A stretch of 64,000 nt of DNA. Origin: an uncultured Clostridia bacterium (GTDB lineage: Bacteria; Bacillota; Clostridia; TANB77; CAG-508). Position 1 is the first letter of the stretch, and the number at the start of each line of letters is the position of its first letter. Both the position numbers and the translations under genes were made by a program. Below, piece after piece: positions 41,608 to 50,161 of the stretch. The notes beneath the pieces are model-generated. The model was given only the letters and a program-made list of their open reading frames with translations, had not been told where the DNA came from and made no database searches. The DNA is taken from assembly GCA_947627295.1 (NCBI GenBank), contig CANQVJ010000004.1:1-64000 (forward strand), in the 5' to 3' direction.

Positions 41608-42219
41608 ATGAATAGAGAAATAGAAAGAAAATATTTAGTTCAAAATTTCCCTGAAAATCTTGAAATTAATAAGATTGTTGATATAACACAATCATATTTA
41701 TATAGGGATAAAAATACAACTATAAGAATAAGAAAAATTAAAGCTAATGGAAATGTTGAATATATATATGGAGCTAAAATTAATTATGATTCAGATTATA
41801 ATAATCCAGATTTAGCTAACAAATATGAAATTGAAAGTAACATTTCACAAGAATATTATGAAGAACTATTAAGCAAAAAAATATCAAATACGATAAATAA
41901 AACAAGATTTGTTGTACCAATTCAAAATAATCTAAAGGTTGAAATAGATGTTTATCATGATTATTTAGAAGATTTCTTAACAGCTGAAGTTGAATTCCCT
42001 TCTGAAGATGATGCTAATAATTTTGAAAAACCAACTTGGATTGGTAAAGAAATTGGCTATGAAGAGTTTTCTAATGGTAAACTTTCATTTATGACAAGAG
42101 ATGTTTTACTTAGCAAAATCGATTCAGAAGTATTAGAAAACAATAAGAAGGTTATTGCAAAATTGAAAAAAAATAATATAGAATATAACAACAATTATGA
42201 AGAGGATTATTCGAGATGA
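41608..42219 (+). CDS. CYTH-domain protein
   Basis: The 203-residue protein starts MNREIERKYLV, the E-x-E-R-K signature of CYTH (triphosphate tunnel) enzymes. It continues with TIRIRKIKANG, KYEIESNIS, TRFVVPIQNNLKVEIDVYHD and LTAEVEFPSEDDA, all strands lining the tunnel with paired acidic and basic residues. Members cleave or bind triphosphates such as thiamine triphosphate or inorganic triphosphate. Start is set at 41608 with AGAGGTG upstream. It overlaps the next gene by 4 bp. Confidence 0.85.
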   Translation: MNREIERKYLVQNFPENLEINKIVDITQSYLYRDKNTTIRIRKIKANGNVEYIYGAKINYDSDYNNPDLANKYEIESNISQEYYEELLSKKISNTINKTRFVVPIQNNLKVEIDVYHDYLEDFLTAEVEFPSEDDANNFEKPTWIGKEIGYEEFSNGKLSFMTRDVLLSKIDSEVLENNKKVIAKLKKNNIEYNNNYEEDYSR

Positions 42220-42950
42220 CAACTAATATAAGAATTTTGTTTTTATTATTTTTTACATATTCTTTTTTAGGCTGGTTAATGGAAGTAATTAATGCACTAA
42301 TAGTAGAAAAGAAATTTATAAATAGAGGATTTTTAGTTGGGCCTTATTGCCCAATATATGGAACAGGCGTAATCTTAATTACTTTGTTATTAAAAAAATA
42401 TTATGACGATATAATTGCAACCTTTATATTCTCTATTTTAATATGTGGAATATTGGAATATCTAACAAGTTACATTTTAGAGAAAATCTTTAATTTAAGG
42501 TGGTGGGATTATTCTGATAGAAAATTTAATATAAATGGAAGAATATGTTTAAGCAACTTATTTATATTTGGAATATTGGGTTGCACAATATTATATATTT
42601 TAAACCCATTTTTTATAGACCTTCTTAGTCAAATACCTGAAATTGTTTTGAACATCATTTGTATAATATTAGCAATATGTTTTGTAGTGGATATAGGAAT
42701 TTCAAGTAATGTTATTGTAAATTTAAAGAAAATAAGTAATAATGTAAGAAAAGACAACACTGAAGAAATATCTACAAAAGTGAAAGCAATTATTCAAAAG
42801 AAATTTTCTTTACAAAGAAGACTGTTGGTTGCCTTCCCTAACATAAGAAAAGGCATCAATTTAGAAGAGCTCATAAAAAAATCCAAAATCAGATTAAACA
42901 GATTAAAAGAAAAACAAAAAAAGTATATAAAAGATTTAATTAACAAATAA
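42216..42950 (+). CDS. Multi-pass membrane protein, CmpB-like (ABC_trans_CmpB family)
   Basis: The 244-residue protein has about five membrane helices in its first 165 residues. Conserved patches are YSFLGWLMEVINALIVEKKF, FLVGPYCPIYGTGVI, ILEYLTSYILEKIF and WWDYSDRKFNINGRICL. This is the PF06541 pattern, annotated as putative ABC transporter type IV or CmpB. The C-terminal 60 residues are basic and cytoplasmic. It forms an operon with the CYTH and HAD genes. Function is not established. Confidence 0.8.
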   Translation: MTTNIRILFLLFFTYSFLGWLMEVINALIVEKKFINRGFLVGPYCPIYGTGVILITLLLKKYYDDIIATFIFSILICGILEYLTSYILEKIFNLRWWDYSDRKFNINGRICLSNLFIFGILGCTILYILNPFFIDLLSQIPEIVLNIICIILAICFVVDIGISSNVIVNLKKISNNVRKDNTEEISTKVKAIIQKKFSLQRRLLVAFPNIRKGINLEELIKKSKIRLNRLKEKQKKYIKDLINK

Positions 42951-42967
42951 AACGAGAGGAACAAAGT

Positions 42968-43585
42968 ATGATTAAAAATATAATTTTTGATTTAGGTAAT
43001 GTAATTATAAATTATAACCAAGAACAGATTATTAGCAATTTTACTGATAAAGAAGACGAAATAAAATACATATATGACGAAATATTTCATAGTCCTGAGT
43101 GGACCCTAATGGATTTAGGAAATATCACAAATGACGAAACAATAGAAGTAATCAATAAAAGAAATGAATTTAAATATGCTAAACTAACTGAAGATTTTTT
43201 GCATGAGTGGTATAAAACTCAACCTATAAATGAAGATGTTGTAGAGCTTGCCAAAAAGCTAAAAGAACAAGGATATAATTTATATGTTTTGTCTAATATG
43301 GCTCCTTTAACATATGCATATTTTCAAAACAATGAATTCTTTAAACTATGCACAGGTATTGTTATTTCTTCTCACGAACATATTAAAAAACCAGATGAAA
43401 AAATTTATAAATTGCTTTTAGATAGATATAATATTAACGCAGAAGAAACCATTTTTATAGATGATGACGATTCCGGAAAAAATTATGAATCAGCAAACAG
43501 AATTGGAATAAAAGGCAGAAGAATTATACCAAATCAAGTGGAAGATATTAAAAAAATGCTTTCTGAATTTGAAGTAAAAATATAG
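42968..43585 (+). CDS. HAD-superfamily phosphatase (YihX-like)
   Basis: The 205-residue protein has the HAD motifs: IIFDLGNVIINY with nucleophile Asp8, YVLSNMAP (motif II), KKPDEKIYKLL with the motif III Lys, and FIDDDDSGKNYESA (motif IV). The D-L-G-N-V form is that of YihX-type sugar-phosphate phosphatases. The alpha-helical cap lies between. It is the last gene of the three-gene operon and ends at a strong terminator. Confidence 0.85.
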   Translation: MIKNIIFDLGNVIINYNQEQIISNFTDKEDEIKYIYDEIFHSPEWTLMDLGNITNDETIEVINKRNEFKYAKLTEDFLHEWYKTQPINEDVVELAKKLKEQGYNLYVLSNMAPLTYAYFQNNEFFKLCTGIVISSHEHIKKPDEKIYKLLLDRYNINAEETIFIDDDDSGKNYESANRIGIKGRRIIPNQVEDIKKMLSEFEVKI

Positions 43586-43617
43586 CAAGGGTTTTATGTA
43601 ACCTTGCTATATTTTTT
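43581..43617. terminator. Bidirectional terminator between HAD gene and recN
   Basis: TATAGCAAGG (43581-43590) pairs perfectly with CCTTGCTATA (43602-43611). Six Ts follow on the plus strand and five Ts on the minus strand, so it serves both converging genes. Confidence 0.85.
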
Positions 43618-43627
43618 ATAAACATTT

Positions 43628-45241
43628 TTATGAAGCAAGCTTGATACTGCGCAATTCGCTTGCGTAGTTCATTGATATTTCATTTACTTCTCCTGAAGAT
43701 ATTCTTGCAATTTCTCTTATTACTTCTTCTCCAACAAGGTATTTTATATTTGTTTTTGTTCTTCTCTTTTCAGTTGTGTGTTTACTTATATAATAATTAT
43801 GATCTGCTATTGCAACAATGTTTGGCAAATGTGAAACACATAAAACTTGATTTGACTTTCCAATTTTACTAAGTAGCCTTGCTACTGAGTTTGCTGTTTT
43901 TCCACTAATTCCTGTATCTATTTCATCAAATACCATTATATTTGCACCTTCACTTTTAGCCAAAATACTTTTTATAGCTAACATTATTCTTGATATTTCT
44001 CCACCTGATGCAAACTTTGCTAATTGCTTTTCATCTTCTCCCTCATTTGTTTTAATGAAAAATTCTATTTCGTCTTTACCTGTTTCTTTGTATTCTTCAG
44101 CTTTTTCAATTTTAACAGATAACTTTGCATTTTTCATTTGCAAATCATTTAAGATTTCATTTACTTTTTTAGCAAACTTTTTGCTTCCTTCAATTCTTAA
44201 CTCATGTAATTTATCTGCCATATTTTCCATTTTTATTTCTTTTGATTTTAAGCTCTTTCTTAGTTCTTCATTGTATTGTTCTAAATTTTCAATATGTTCA
44301 ATTTCTTTTTCTACACTTTCTTTGTATTCTAAAATTTCTTCTATGTTATTACCATATTTTCTTTTTAGTGAATATATTAAATCTAACCTTTCTTCTATGA
44401 AATTTCTTTCTTCTTCATCAAAATAAATTTCGTCTGAAAATGTGCTTATATCTCTTGAAATTTCTTGAATTTCATAATACATATTTCTTAGGCTTTGTGC
44501 TGTATTTTCATACCTTGAATCTAAAGTTTCAATCTTTTCTAATGACCTTAAAACTGTTTCTAAATTTGTTTCTTCTATTGCATTTGATGCAGTTTTTAAA
44601 TTGCTATATATTTTCTCAGCGTTTTGCATTTTCTTTCTTTTTTCTAATAATTCACTTTCTTCTCCTATTGTGAGGTTTGCTTCTTCAATTTCATTTATTT
44701 GGTATTTTAGTAAATCTAATTTTCTTTCTCTTTCCTTTTCATTACCATAGTTTTCTCTTAACTTGGTTTCAATTTTTTTATATGCTTCATATATTTTTAA
44801 ATAATCTGTTTTTATTTTTGAAATTTTCTCTCCTATATAATTATCTACATATATTAAGTGCGTACTTTTTTCCATTAATTTATTATTATCATGCTGACCA
44901 TGTATTTCTAGATAATTGTTCATAAATTCTTTTAACTCATTTACTGTTACTAATCTGCCATTAATTTTGCATAAGTTCTTTCCATTTCTATTTATTTCTC
45001 TTGAGACTATTATTGTTTTGCTAGTTTCTGGTTCAAATATGCAAACCTCAACAAAGGAATTTTGTTCACCCTTTCTTATCATTTCCTTTGAAAATCTACC
45101 CCCAGCGATTATTTCCAATGCGTCTATTATAAGAGTTTTACCGGCGCCCGTTTCACCGGTTAAAACATTTAGACCTTTGTTTAGTTCTATGCTTAGTTCC
45201 TCAATTATACCTATGTTTTTTATATGCAAATTATCTATCAT
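43628..45241 (-). CDS. recN: DNA repair protein RecN
   Basis: The 537-residue SMC-like ATPase has Walker A LTGETGAGKTLIIDALE (about residues 27-43), a long coiled coil in the middle with HGQHDNN near residue 118, the signature SGGEISRIMLAIKS, and Walker B IMVFDEIDTGISG. RecN joins DNA ends during double-strand break repair. The start is the ATG at 45241 with GGAGGTG. A promoter and a near-match to a LexA box lie upstream. Length is normal for the family. Confidence 0.95.
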   Translation of the reverse strand: MIDNLHIKNIGIIEELSIELNKGLNVLTGETGAGKTLIIDALEIIAGGRFSKEMIRKGEQNSFVEVCIFEPETSKTIIVSREINRNGKNLCKINGRLVTVNELKEFMNNYLEIHGQHDNNKLMEKSTHLIYVDNYIGEKISKIKTDYLKIYEAYKKIETKLRENYGNEKERERKLDLLKYQINEIEEANLTIGEESELLEKRKKMQNAEKIYSNLKTASNAIEETNLETVLRSLEKIETLDSRYENTAQSLRNMYYEIQEISRDISTFSDEIYFDEEERNFIEERLDLIYSLKRKYGNNIEEILEYKESVEKEIEHIENLEQYNEELRKSLKSKEIKMENMADKLHELRIEGSKKFAKKVNEILNDLQMKNAKLSVKIEKAEEYKETGKDEIEFFIKTNEGEDEKQLAKFASGGEISRIMLAIKSILAKSEGANIMVFDEIDTGISGKTANSVARLLSKIGKSNQVLCVSHLPNIVAIADHNYYISKHTTEKRRTKTNIKYLVGEEVIREIARISSGEVNEISMNYASELRSIKLAS

Positions 45242-45255
45242 TTTTTGCACCTCCA

Positions 45256-45302
45256 AAATGTTTGTTCGTATATATTGTACTATGGAATTTTTATTTTGTC
45301 AA
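45256..45302 (-). promoter_or_regulatory. recN promoter with possible LexA box
   Basis: TTGACA (45302-45297) and TACAAT (45279-45274) are 17 bp apart. Just downstream, CGAAC-AAAC-ATTTT on the minus strand differs by one base from the Gram-positive GAAC-N4-GTT LexA core. recN is SOS-regulated in many bacteria, so this may be the operator. Confidence 0.65.
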
Positions 45303-45330
45303 TACTTTTTACAAACATTTTTTTGCAAAA

Positions 45331-45360
45331 AAAGAACAAGGGTTATAGGCCTTGTTCTTT
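45331..45360 (-). terminator. Terminator after the second integrase gene
   Basis: AAAGAACAAGG pairs with CCTTGTTCTTT over an 8-nt loop. On the minus strand it is followed by a run of Ts. The integrase stop codon lies in the loop, so it isolates recN from the integrase transcript. Confidence 0.75.
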
Positions 45361-46555
45361 GAAGTATTTGTCGACTTTTTTAAGTTCTCTTTCATTAAAT
45401 TCTTTGAAAAACGAAGTATATGTATCAAGTGTAGTTTCTATTTTTTTATGCCCCAATATTTTTTGCAATGCTTTTACTTGCATCCCACTTTCAATACAGC
45501 GTGTTGCAAAAGTGTGTCTTAAAACATGGCAATGAATATTGCCTGCAAAATGCTCTTTCCTATTTATTTTCTTTAAGAAGCAATTAATCTTTACAGGGGT
45601 CGTGAACCTGTCGTTTTCAATATCATAGAAAATCAAATTTTTAACTTCTGGATTTGGATTTTTGGTAATCCAACCGAGCAGCTTCCCAATTCTTTTTATA
45701 CTCTTTTATAGCATCCCTTAAAATACTTCTAGTACGATTTCTCATTAAAATTGTTCTTTTGGCTGTAAGTGTTTTTGTGGTATGCCCTATTATAACATGA
45801 TTATTTTCGTCTCTGGTCATGGTTTTTCTAATAGATATTGTGCCTGCTTTAAAATCTACATCTTCAATCGAAAGCGCAAGCGCCTCTCCAATTCTTATAC
45901 CTGTATATAATTGTAGCAATACAATATTTCTATATTTCAAATTTTTATATTCTTCTCTATCAAAAACTTCTACCATTTTTTTATTTTGCTCAAGAGTTAG
46001 AGCCTCAATTTGTTTATCTGGAATATTTGACCTTGGTTTTGTTATACTCTCATTATCTAATGGATTAAACATAATAATTCTATCTGAAACCGCTATTTTA
46101 AAGGTTTTGTTAATAAGCCTATAAATTTTATCAATTGTTTTATTACTATATATAGTGATATTTGGCAAAACCCTTCTTATATGATATACCGTAATCTTTT
46201 GAATTGGCATTTCAAAAATTTCTGAACATGTTCTTTTAATTTGTTTAACAGTTTGTTTATCCCTTATATATGTTCTTGGTGAAACCTTATTTGTATTAAA
46301 TTTATTTTCAACATGTTCTTCTAAAATTTCCCTAAATGTCTTATCAATTTTATCAATATATGTTCCTTGATTTAAATCGTTCATAATTTTTGTAAATTTT
46401 GCAACAAATCGTTTTTTAGGTTCATACTTTTTTTGATAGATTGTTTTTCTCTTTCCATTAACAGTATATTGCGCTACCCATATCTTCTTATTTTTATTAT
46501 AAAAAATTGTACCTTGACCATTACCTCTTCTTTTATTTCTTTGTGTACGTGCCAT
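45343..46555 (-). pseudogene. Second tyrosine integrase, frameshifted
   Basis: Two ORFs (45641-46555, 304 residues; 45343-45636, 97 residues) together make one Tn916-type integrase. They provide an arm-binding domain (RGNGQGTIFYNKNKKIWVA), a core-binding domain, Arg in LQLYTGIRIGEA, then [18 protein letters not shown] and the Tyr in TLDTYTSF. The frames part at GGG (45685-45687): removing one G gives [17 protein letters not shown], which continues into the second ORF. No other phage or element genes lie beside it, so it is an orphan. It may be a remnant or a one-base sequence error. Confidence 0.85.
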
Positions 46556-46724
46556 AATTTCCTCCGTTTTTTATGTATACAAATTTAGTGCCTCTATATT
46601 GCTTTTATATAGCACAAATTTGATTGAGACCACATTATATCACATTTTTCTTATGTAAACAAGTCCCAAATTGAAAATTTTTTACATTTCTCGTTTTCCA
46701 GTATTTTCAAGGGTTTGAAGTATG

Positions 46725-46843
46725 TACTGCAATCTTACTGCAATACAAAAAGTGAAATTCTTTTGGAAGTTTCTTCAAATCGACCTAACCCGCCACCTGC
46801 CTGAAATTGAATACAATAAAAAGTACTGCAATACTACTGCAAT
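46725..46843. repeat. Two pairs of TACTGCAAT arm-type repeats
   Basis: TACTGCAAT occurs at 46725-46733, 46736-46744, 46824-46832 and 46835-46843. Each pair has an 11-bp period and is followed by ACAAAAAGTG. The pair structure is that of the prophage's ACAGCCGT repeats, so these are likely arm-binding sites of the second integrase, about 170-290 bp upstream of its start. The rest of 46556-46943 holds no supported gene. Confidence 0.55.
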
Positions 46844-46943
46844 ACAAAAAGTGCGATTTTTGGCGAATTTTGGCGATTTCTATAATCTTACTGCCGCAAC
46901 CATTTTAAGGAAAAAACGGTAATGCAATTTTTTTTATTTTTGC

Positions 46944-47039
46944 ACAAAAAAAAACGCCTTAAAATAATTAAAGCGTTCTTATTTATTTTCGAAGACAACA
47001 AAAGTTGTCTTATGTACCCACCCACAATCTTTGATTGTG
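46944..47039. terminator. Three hairpins downstream of the AbiEii-like gene
   Basis: AACGC/GCGTT (46953-46977) is followed on the minus strand by nine Ts and ends the leftward transcript. AGACAAC/GTTGTCT (46993-47010) and CACAATC/GATTGTG (47023-47039) lie between it and the gene. Confidence 0.6.
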
Positions 47040-47077
47040 TCAGGTAGAGTTGAATTCTTTTTTTTGATTTTTTGTTT

Positions 47078-47689
47078 TTATAAATAATCGTTTGTTAAAA
47101 TTTCTTTTACTAAATGCTCATGATCGTCAAAAATATTTAGCTCAGATATATGATATATATCCTCAATTATCTCACTTTTAAAATTTGTCAACAATGAAAA
47201 TATTGTTTCTGCATAAACTTCTATTGGATTAACACAATTTACTGAAAATCTCTTATGGTTAAATATGTTACTTGTAAATTCTATTTCTATATTTTTCATT
47301 CTACTTTTTTTACTTTTTATTTCTACTATTATTTTTATACTATCTTTATGGTTCTGAACATTTTTATATCCAATGTTAATTTCATACATACTCTTATTTT
47401 TAATAACATTTACTTTATATCCATTTGATTTTAGCAATTCCAATAGAATTTTTAATGTATCTTCCTTATTTTCAATAGTATCCAAATTGAATTCTACAAC
47501 ATTTGGCACTTTTGGTAAATTTAGAAATACCACATTTATTGCTGCTGTTCCCTTTAATGCCAAATTCTTATGAAGTAATTCATTATAGCTAATGCTTCTT
47601 AATAAATTTGTGATTCTATCTGCTTTTTCAACTTCACAAGAGCTAAATTTCAAATCATTTGCTATACATTTGATATAGTGCGAATACAT
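47078..47689 (-). CDS. AbiEii-like nucleotidyltransferase-fold protein, degenerate active site
   Basis: The 203-residue protein has a helical start, then LLHKNLALKGTAAINVVFLN and VPNVVEFNLDTIENKE. These align by pattern with the L-K-G-G-T-x-L and D-I-D-L parts of AbiEii/MNT-type transferases. The second Gly is changed and the D-x-D pair reads E-x-N, so catalysis is doubtful. Later segments (VNCVNPIEVYAETIFSLL, DIYHISELNIF) fit the helical part of the family. It follows the DGR reverse transcriptase in the same direction. No AbiEi partner is visible. Confidence 0.5.
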   Translation of the reverse strand: MYSHYIKCIANDLKFSSCEVEKADRITNLLRSISYNELLHKNLALKGTAAINVVFLNLPKVPNVVEFNLDTIENKEDTLKILLELLKSNGYKVNVIKNKSMYEINIGYKNVQNHKDSIKIIVEIKSKKSRMKNIEIEFTSNIFNHKRFSVNCVNPIEVYAETIFSLLTNFKSEIIEDIYHISELNIFDDHEHLVKEILTNDYL

Positions 47690-47720
47690 TATGTTCCTCT
47701 CTCCTTTCGTGATGATTTGT

Positions 47721-47816
47721 GTATTTATTAGTTTTTTAAATATTATTTCCCAAAAAAAAAATAATATTTAAAAGTTATGCGCAGTCCGTTTGGCACTTTA
47801 CATAACTAATAAATAC
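47721..47816. repeat. Nested inverted repeats between the RT and AbiEii-like genes
   Basis: A perfect 13-bp outer repeat, GTATTTATTAGTT/AACTAATAAATAC (47721-47733, 47804-47816), encloses a perfect 15-bp AT-rich hairpin (47734-47748, 47759-47773) and a shorter AGTTATG/CATAACT pair. The whole could form a branched RNA or cruciform. It lies in the leader of the AbiEii-like gene. No ORF in 47690-47985. Confidence 0.6.
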
Positions 47817-47891
47817 TTAAAGATTATACTACACATTTTACACAAATGCAATACTTTTTAGCAAATTTTCTCAATTTTTTTTATTACGTAG

Positions 47892-47980
47892 GAAAAATCG
47901 CTAGATTTTTCTGAAGTAAAAAGGTTAAGTTTCCTTAATCCGTGCGGTTGCGAAGCAACCTGCACATGTGGCAAAGCCAC
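47892..47980. repeat. Row of four short hairpins after the DGR reverse transcriptase
   Basis: GAAAAATC/GATTTTTC, TTAAG/CTTAA, GTGC-GGTTGC/GCAACC-GCAC (loop GAA), and GTGGC/GCCAC (loop AAA) follow each other within 90 bp. The last two are GC-rich, REP-like units unlike the AT-rich surroundings. On the plus strand they lead into a T-rich tract. Confidence 0.6.
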
Positions 47981-47985
47981 TTTTC

Positions 47986-48952
47986 TTATTTTTTATTCTT
48001 TTTTACTATTTTCTTGTTGTTGTTCATTTTATATGCAATAACAGTGCTTGCTAGGCTGGATAGATTAACTTCCCCTTGGTTGTAATCTTTTAATTTCCTC
48101 TTGATTTTTCTTTTTAACTGCCTATATCTTGCATATTTTCCTTTTTTATTCCTGCCTAAGAATATAAAATTATTTGTGCTTTTATAAATTCTAGTTTTTC
48201 TATTTAATGTAAGTTTCTCTTTTGTTAAAAACTCTTTTATTTTTTCTAAGCACATTTTCAAATAATCTTTTGATTCATGTAATAATATAAAATCGTCTTG
48301 ATATCTAACATAGTATTTAATTTTCAATTCTTCTTTTATGTAATGGTCCATATCGTTTAAATAGAATATTGCTAAAATCTGACTCGTCATGCTTCCTATT
48401 CCTAGCCCTGGATTTTCGCTATCTATTATATCGTAAACAATTTTTAAACTATCCTTTTCTTTAATTCTTCTTTTTACTTTTTTCTTTAATATTTCGTGGT
48501 CAATGCTTGCAAAAAATTGACTTATATCGCATTTTAATACATAATAAACTCCATATTTTACTTTGCAGATTCTATGAAAATTATTTAATAATCTTAATCC
48601 TTCACTTGTACCGAAGCCCCTGCCTGCTTGCAACATTTACATCTAACAAACATGGCAGGATAGCCGGATATAAAATAAATCTACTAACTAGGTGATTGAT
48701 TGTTTTATCAATCATGCCTTGACTTGAAATCTTTCTTATTTTAGGCTCTTTAATTATAAATCTGTTATATGGTCCTGGTTTATATCTTCTTTCTTTTAAT
48801 ATGTCATGCACTCTAGTGATATTTACTGACTTGTATTCTCTAAATCTTAGAACTTTAGTCCTGTTTCTAGTATTTCTACAAACTTCATTATATGCTAATT
48901 CAATATTGCTATATTTGTAGATGTTATGGTATAAATTATCTTTTCTTTTCAT
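47986..48952 (-). pseudogene. DGR reverse transcriptase (chromosomal DGR), one-base frameshift
   Basis: Two ORFs (48602-48952 and 47986-48636) form one RT of about 320 residues. The first ends in LLDVNVASRQG. The second has FGTSEGLRLLNNF, VLKCDISQFFASIDHEI, GIGSMTSQILAIFYLNDMD and catalytic YQDD in VRYQDDFILL. The S-Q form of block 4, size and neighbours (TR, Avd) mark a DGR enzyme. Removing one G from GGGG (48617-48620) joins the frames as ASRQGFGTSEGL. As given, the enzyme would be truncated before its active site. Error in a homopolymer is possible. Confidence 0.85.
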
Positions 48953-49140
48953 AAATTACCTCTTTTCATATAAATAGAAAAATGGTGTATCTTTTCACAA
49001 GGTACACCAAAAAATAGTCCTAAAATTTATTCCCCTTCGAACAAATTATATAATAATCTCTACTAACAAATAAATTTATCTATTTTTTATTTATAGCAAA
49101 AGCTAAAGGATAACAGTTTGTTTCCATTCTAAAACTTCTC

Positions 49141-49163
49141 TTGCATTACCTTGGTCAATGCAA
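49141..49163 (-). other. Hairpin just 3' of the template repeat
   Basis: TTGCATT-ACC and GGT-AATGCAA pair with one bulge, 18 bp downstream of the TR on the minus strand. It would be part of the template RNA. Between it and the RT start (48953-49140) is another stem, GGTGTA/TACACC, with Ts after it. I see no gene in 48953-49180. Confidence 0.5.
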
Positions 49164-49180
49164 CCACAGTTTTTTAGAAG

Positions 49181-49292
49181 CTACGGGACGCACCCCATTG
49201 TTGTTGTTATAGTTGTTGTAGTTAAAGTTGCCGTTATAGTTCACATTGCAGACATTGTTAGAGTTGTTCGCTGAAGGGCCCGCCAACCACCA
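49181..49292 (-). repeat. DGR template repeat (TR), 112 bp
   Basis: On the minus strand the TR holds 35 adenines, mostly in AAC/AAT codons, and ends with GGGGTGCGTCCCGTAG. It matches 50221-50332 with 16 and 50941-51052 with 15 substitutions, all at TR adenines. It begins just after the avd stop codon and is followed by GCTTCT where both VRs have GTTTCC. That is the expected IMH*/IMH difference. Confidence 0.96.
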
Positions 49293-49300
49293 ACTGTACC

Positions 49301-49645
49301 CTATATTAAAGATTTTAGCCACCCTGATGTGTATTTTATAATATCGTCTATTTTGCGGCTAAAACTAAAATATCTTTTTTGAGTAATTAATTTTTTATCA
49401 TAACTTAAGTTTAATAAAAAATCAATTATTTTAACTTTTGCAACCACTTTATATAGTAATTGCTTTTTATATTCAACATCCCTTGTAGTATTTGCCTCAT
49501 ATGCGATTTCTAGAATATCAAACGAATTTGTTCTTATTCTATTTTTTAGTTCTATGTCCTTTTTTGGGAAATTAGCCATATCTTTATCTATTGCTAAAAT
49601 TAATTCCCTTATAAATTGTAATATTCTAAATTTCTCTTCTTTCAT
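49301..49645 (-). CDS. avd: DGR accessory variability determinant (Avd-like)
   Basis: The 114-residue protein is all helical and basic (IQFIRELILAIDKDM-like start, then NRIRTNSFDILEIAYEANTT, LLYKVVAKVKIIDFLLNLSY, and FSRKIDDIIKYTSGWLKSL). Length, helix pattern and place directly before the TR match Avd, a four-helix bundle that forms a pentamer and binds the RT and template RNA. It overlaps the MutS-like gene by 20 bp. The gene is intact. Confidence 0.85.
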   Translation of the reverse strand: MKEEKFRILQFIRELILAIDKDMANFPKKDIELKNRIRTNSFDILEIAYEANTTRDVEYKKQLLYKVVAKVKIIDFLLNLSYDKKLITQKRYFSFSRKIDDIIKYTSGWLKSLI

Positions 49646-50061
49646 TGATTATATTTTCAATCTCTCCTAGTATTTTTCTAAAGTTTTTTTGATTCATCAT
49701 TTCTAATAAATTTTTATTTATATTTTCTATTCGGTTTTTGTAATTCACGCATTGTTTTGCTTTTTCATATATTTTTTTATAATTATTTAAATTCTTATAA
49801 TTTTCTTCTTCATCTACTTCATAATTATTACGTTTATCTATTACAATATAATTTACTTTTTCTGCTTCCAATTTTGCTTTGACTCTATTTAATGAAACTA
49901 ATGGGAATCCGCACTCTTTTTTAAATAAATCTACTTTATATCCAAAGAGATATGAAAGTATGTATGCATCTTTCCCATATGCATGATAAAAATTTCCGAA
50001 TTTTTATTAAGCATACATTTTCTTGATTTAATAATTCTATTGTTTCTACCATTGTATTCAT
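49626..50061 (-). pseudogene. MutS-like (MutS domain I) DGR accessory, one-base frameshift
   Basis: From the ATG at 50061 (AAAGGATG upstream) the frame breaks at a run of five Ts on the plus strand (50001-50005). Removing one base gives VCLIKFGNFYHAYGKDAYIL, which is the F-G-x-F-Y-x-x-[FY]-G-x-D-A signature of MutS domain I. It continues as ECGFPLVSLNRVKAKLEAEK into the 81-residue ORF that starts at 49871. About 144 residues are expected. MutS-like small proteins are known as occasional DGR accessories. Its end overlaps avd. Confidence 0.78.
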
Positions 50062-50088
50062 CTTATTTGATCATCCTTTCTTATTGGA

Positions 50089-50121
50089 CTTTCCTAGCGG
50101 ACTTACGCCCGCTAGAGAAAG
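50089..50121. other. Strong hairpin between the target gene and the DGR accessory genes
   Basis: CTTTC-CTAGCGG pairs with CCGCTAG-GAAAG, with one bulged base and an 8-nt loop. It is the most stable hairpin in this stretch but lacks a U-tract on either strand. It could be an RNA processing signal or slow read-through between the target gene and the RT operon. Confidence 0.55.
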
Positions 50122-50161
50122 CTTTAAGATTTTTGAGTTTAAGCATAGTGCTTTATTTAAA

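Noticed and set aside
46725-46843. Possible CRISPR array
   Set aside because: Only two pairs of 9-bp repeats at an 11-bp period, with no regular spacers and no cas genes. Arm-type integrase sites explain it better.
46722-46922. 66-codon plus-strand ORF
   Set aside because: It only translates the TACTGCAAT repeat pairs and spacer; no ribosome binding site and no protein-like composition.
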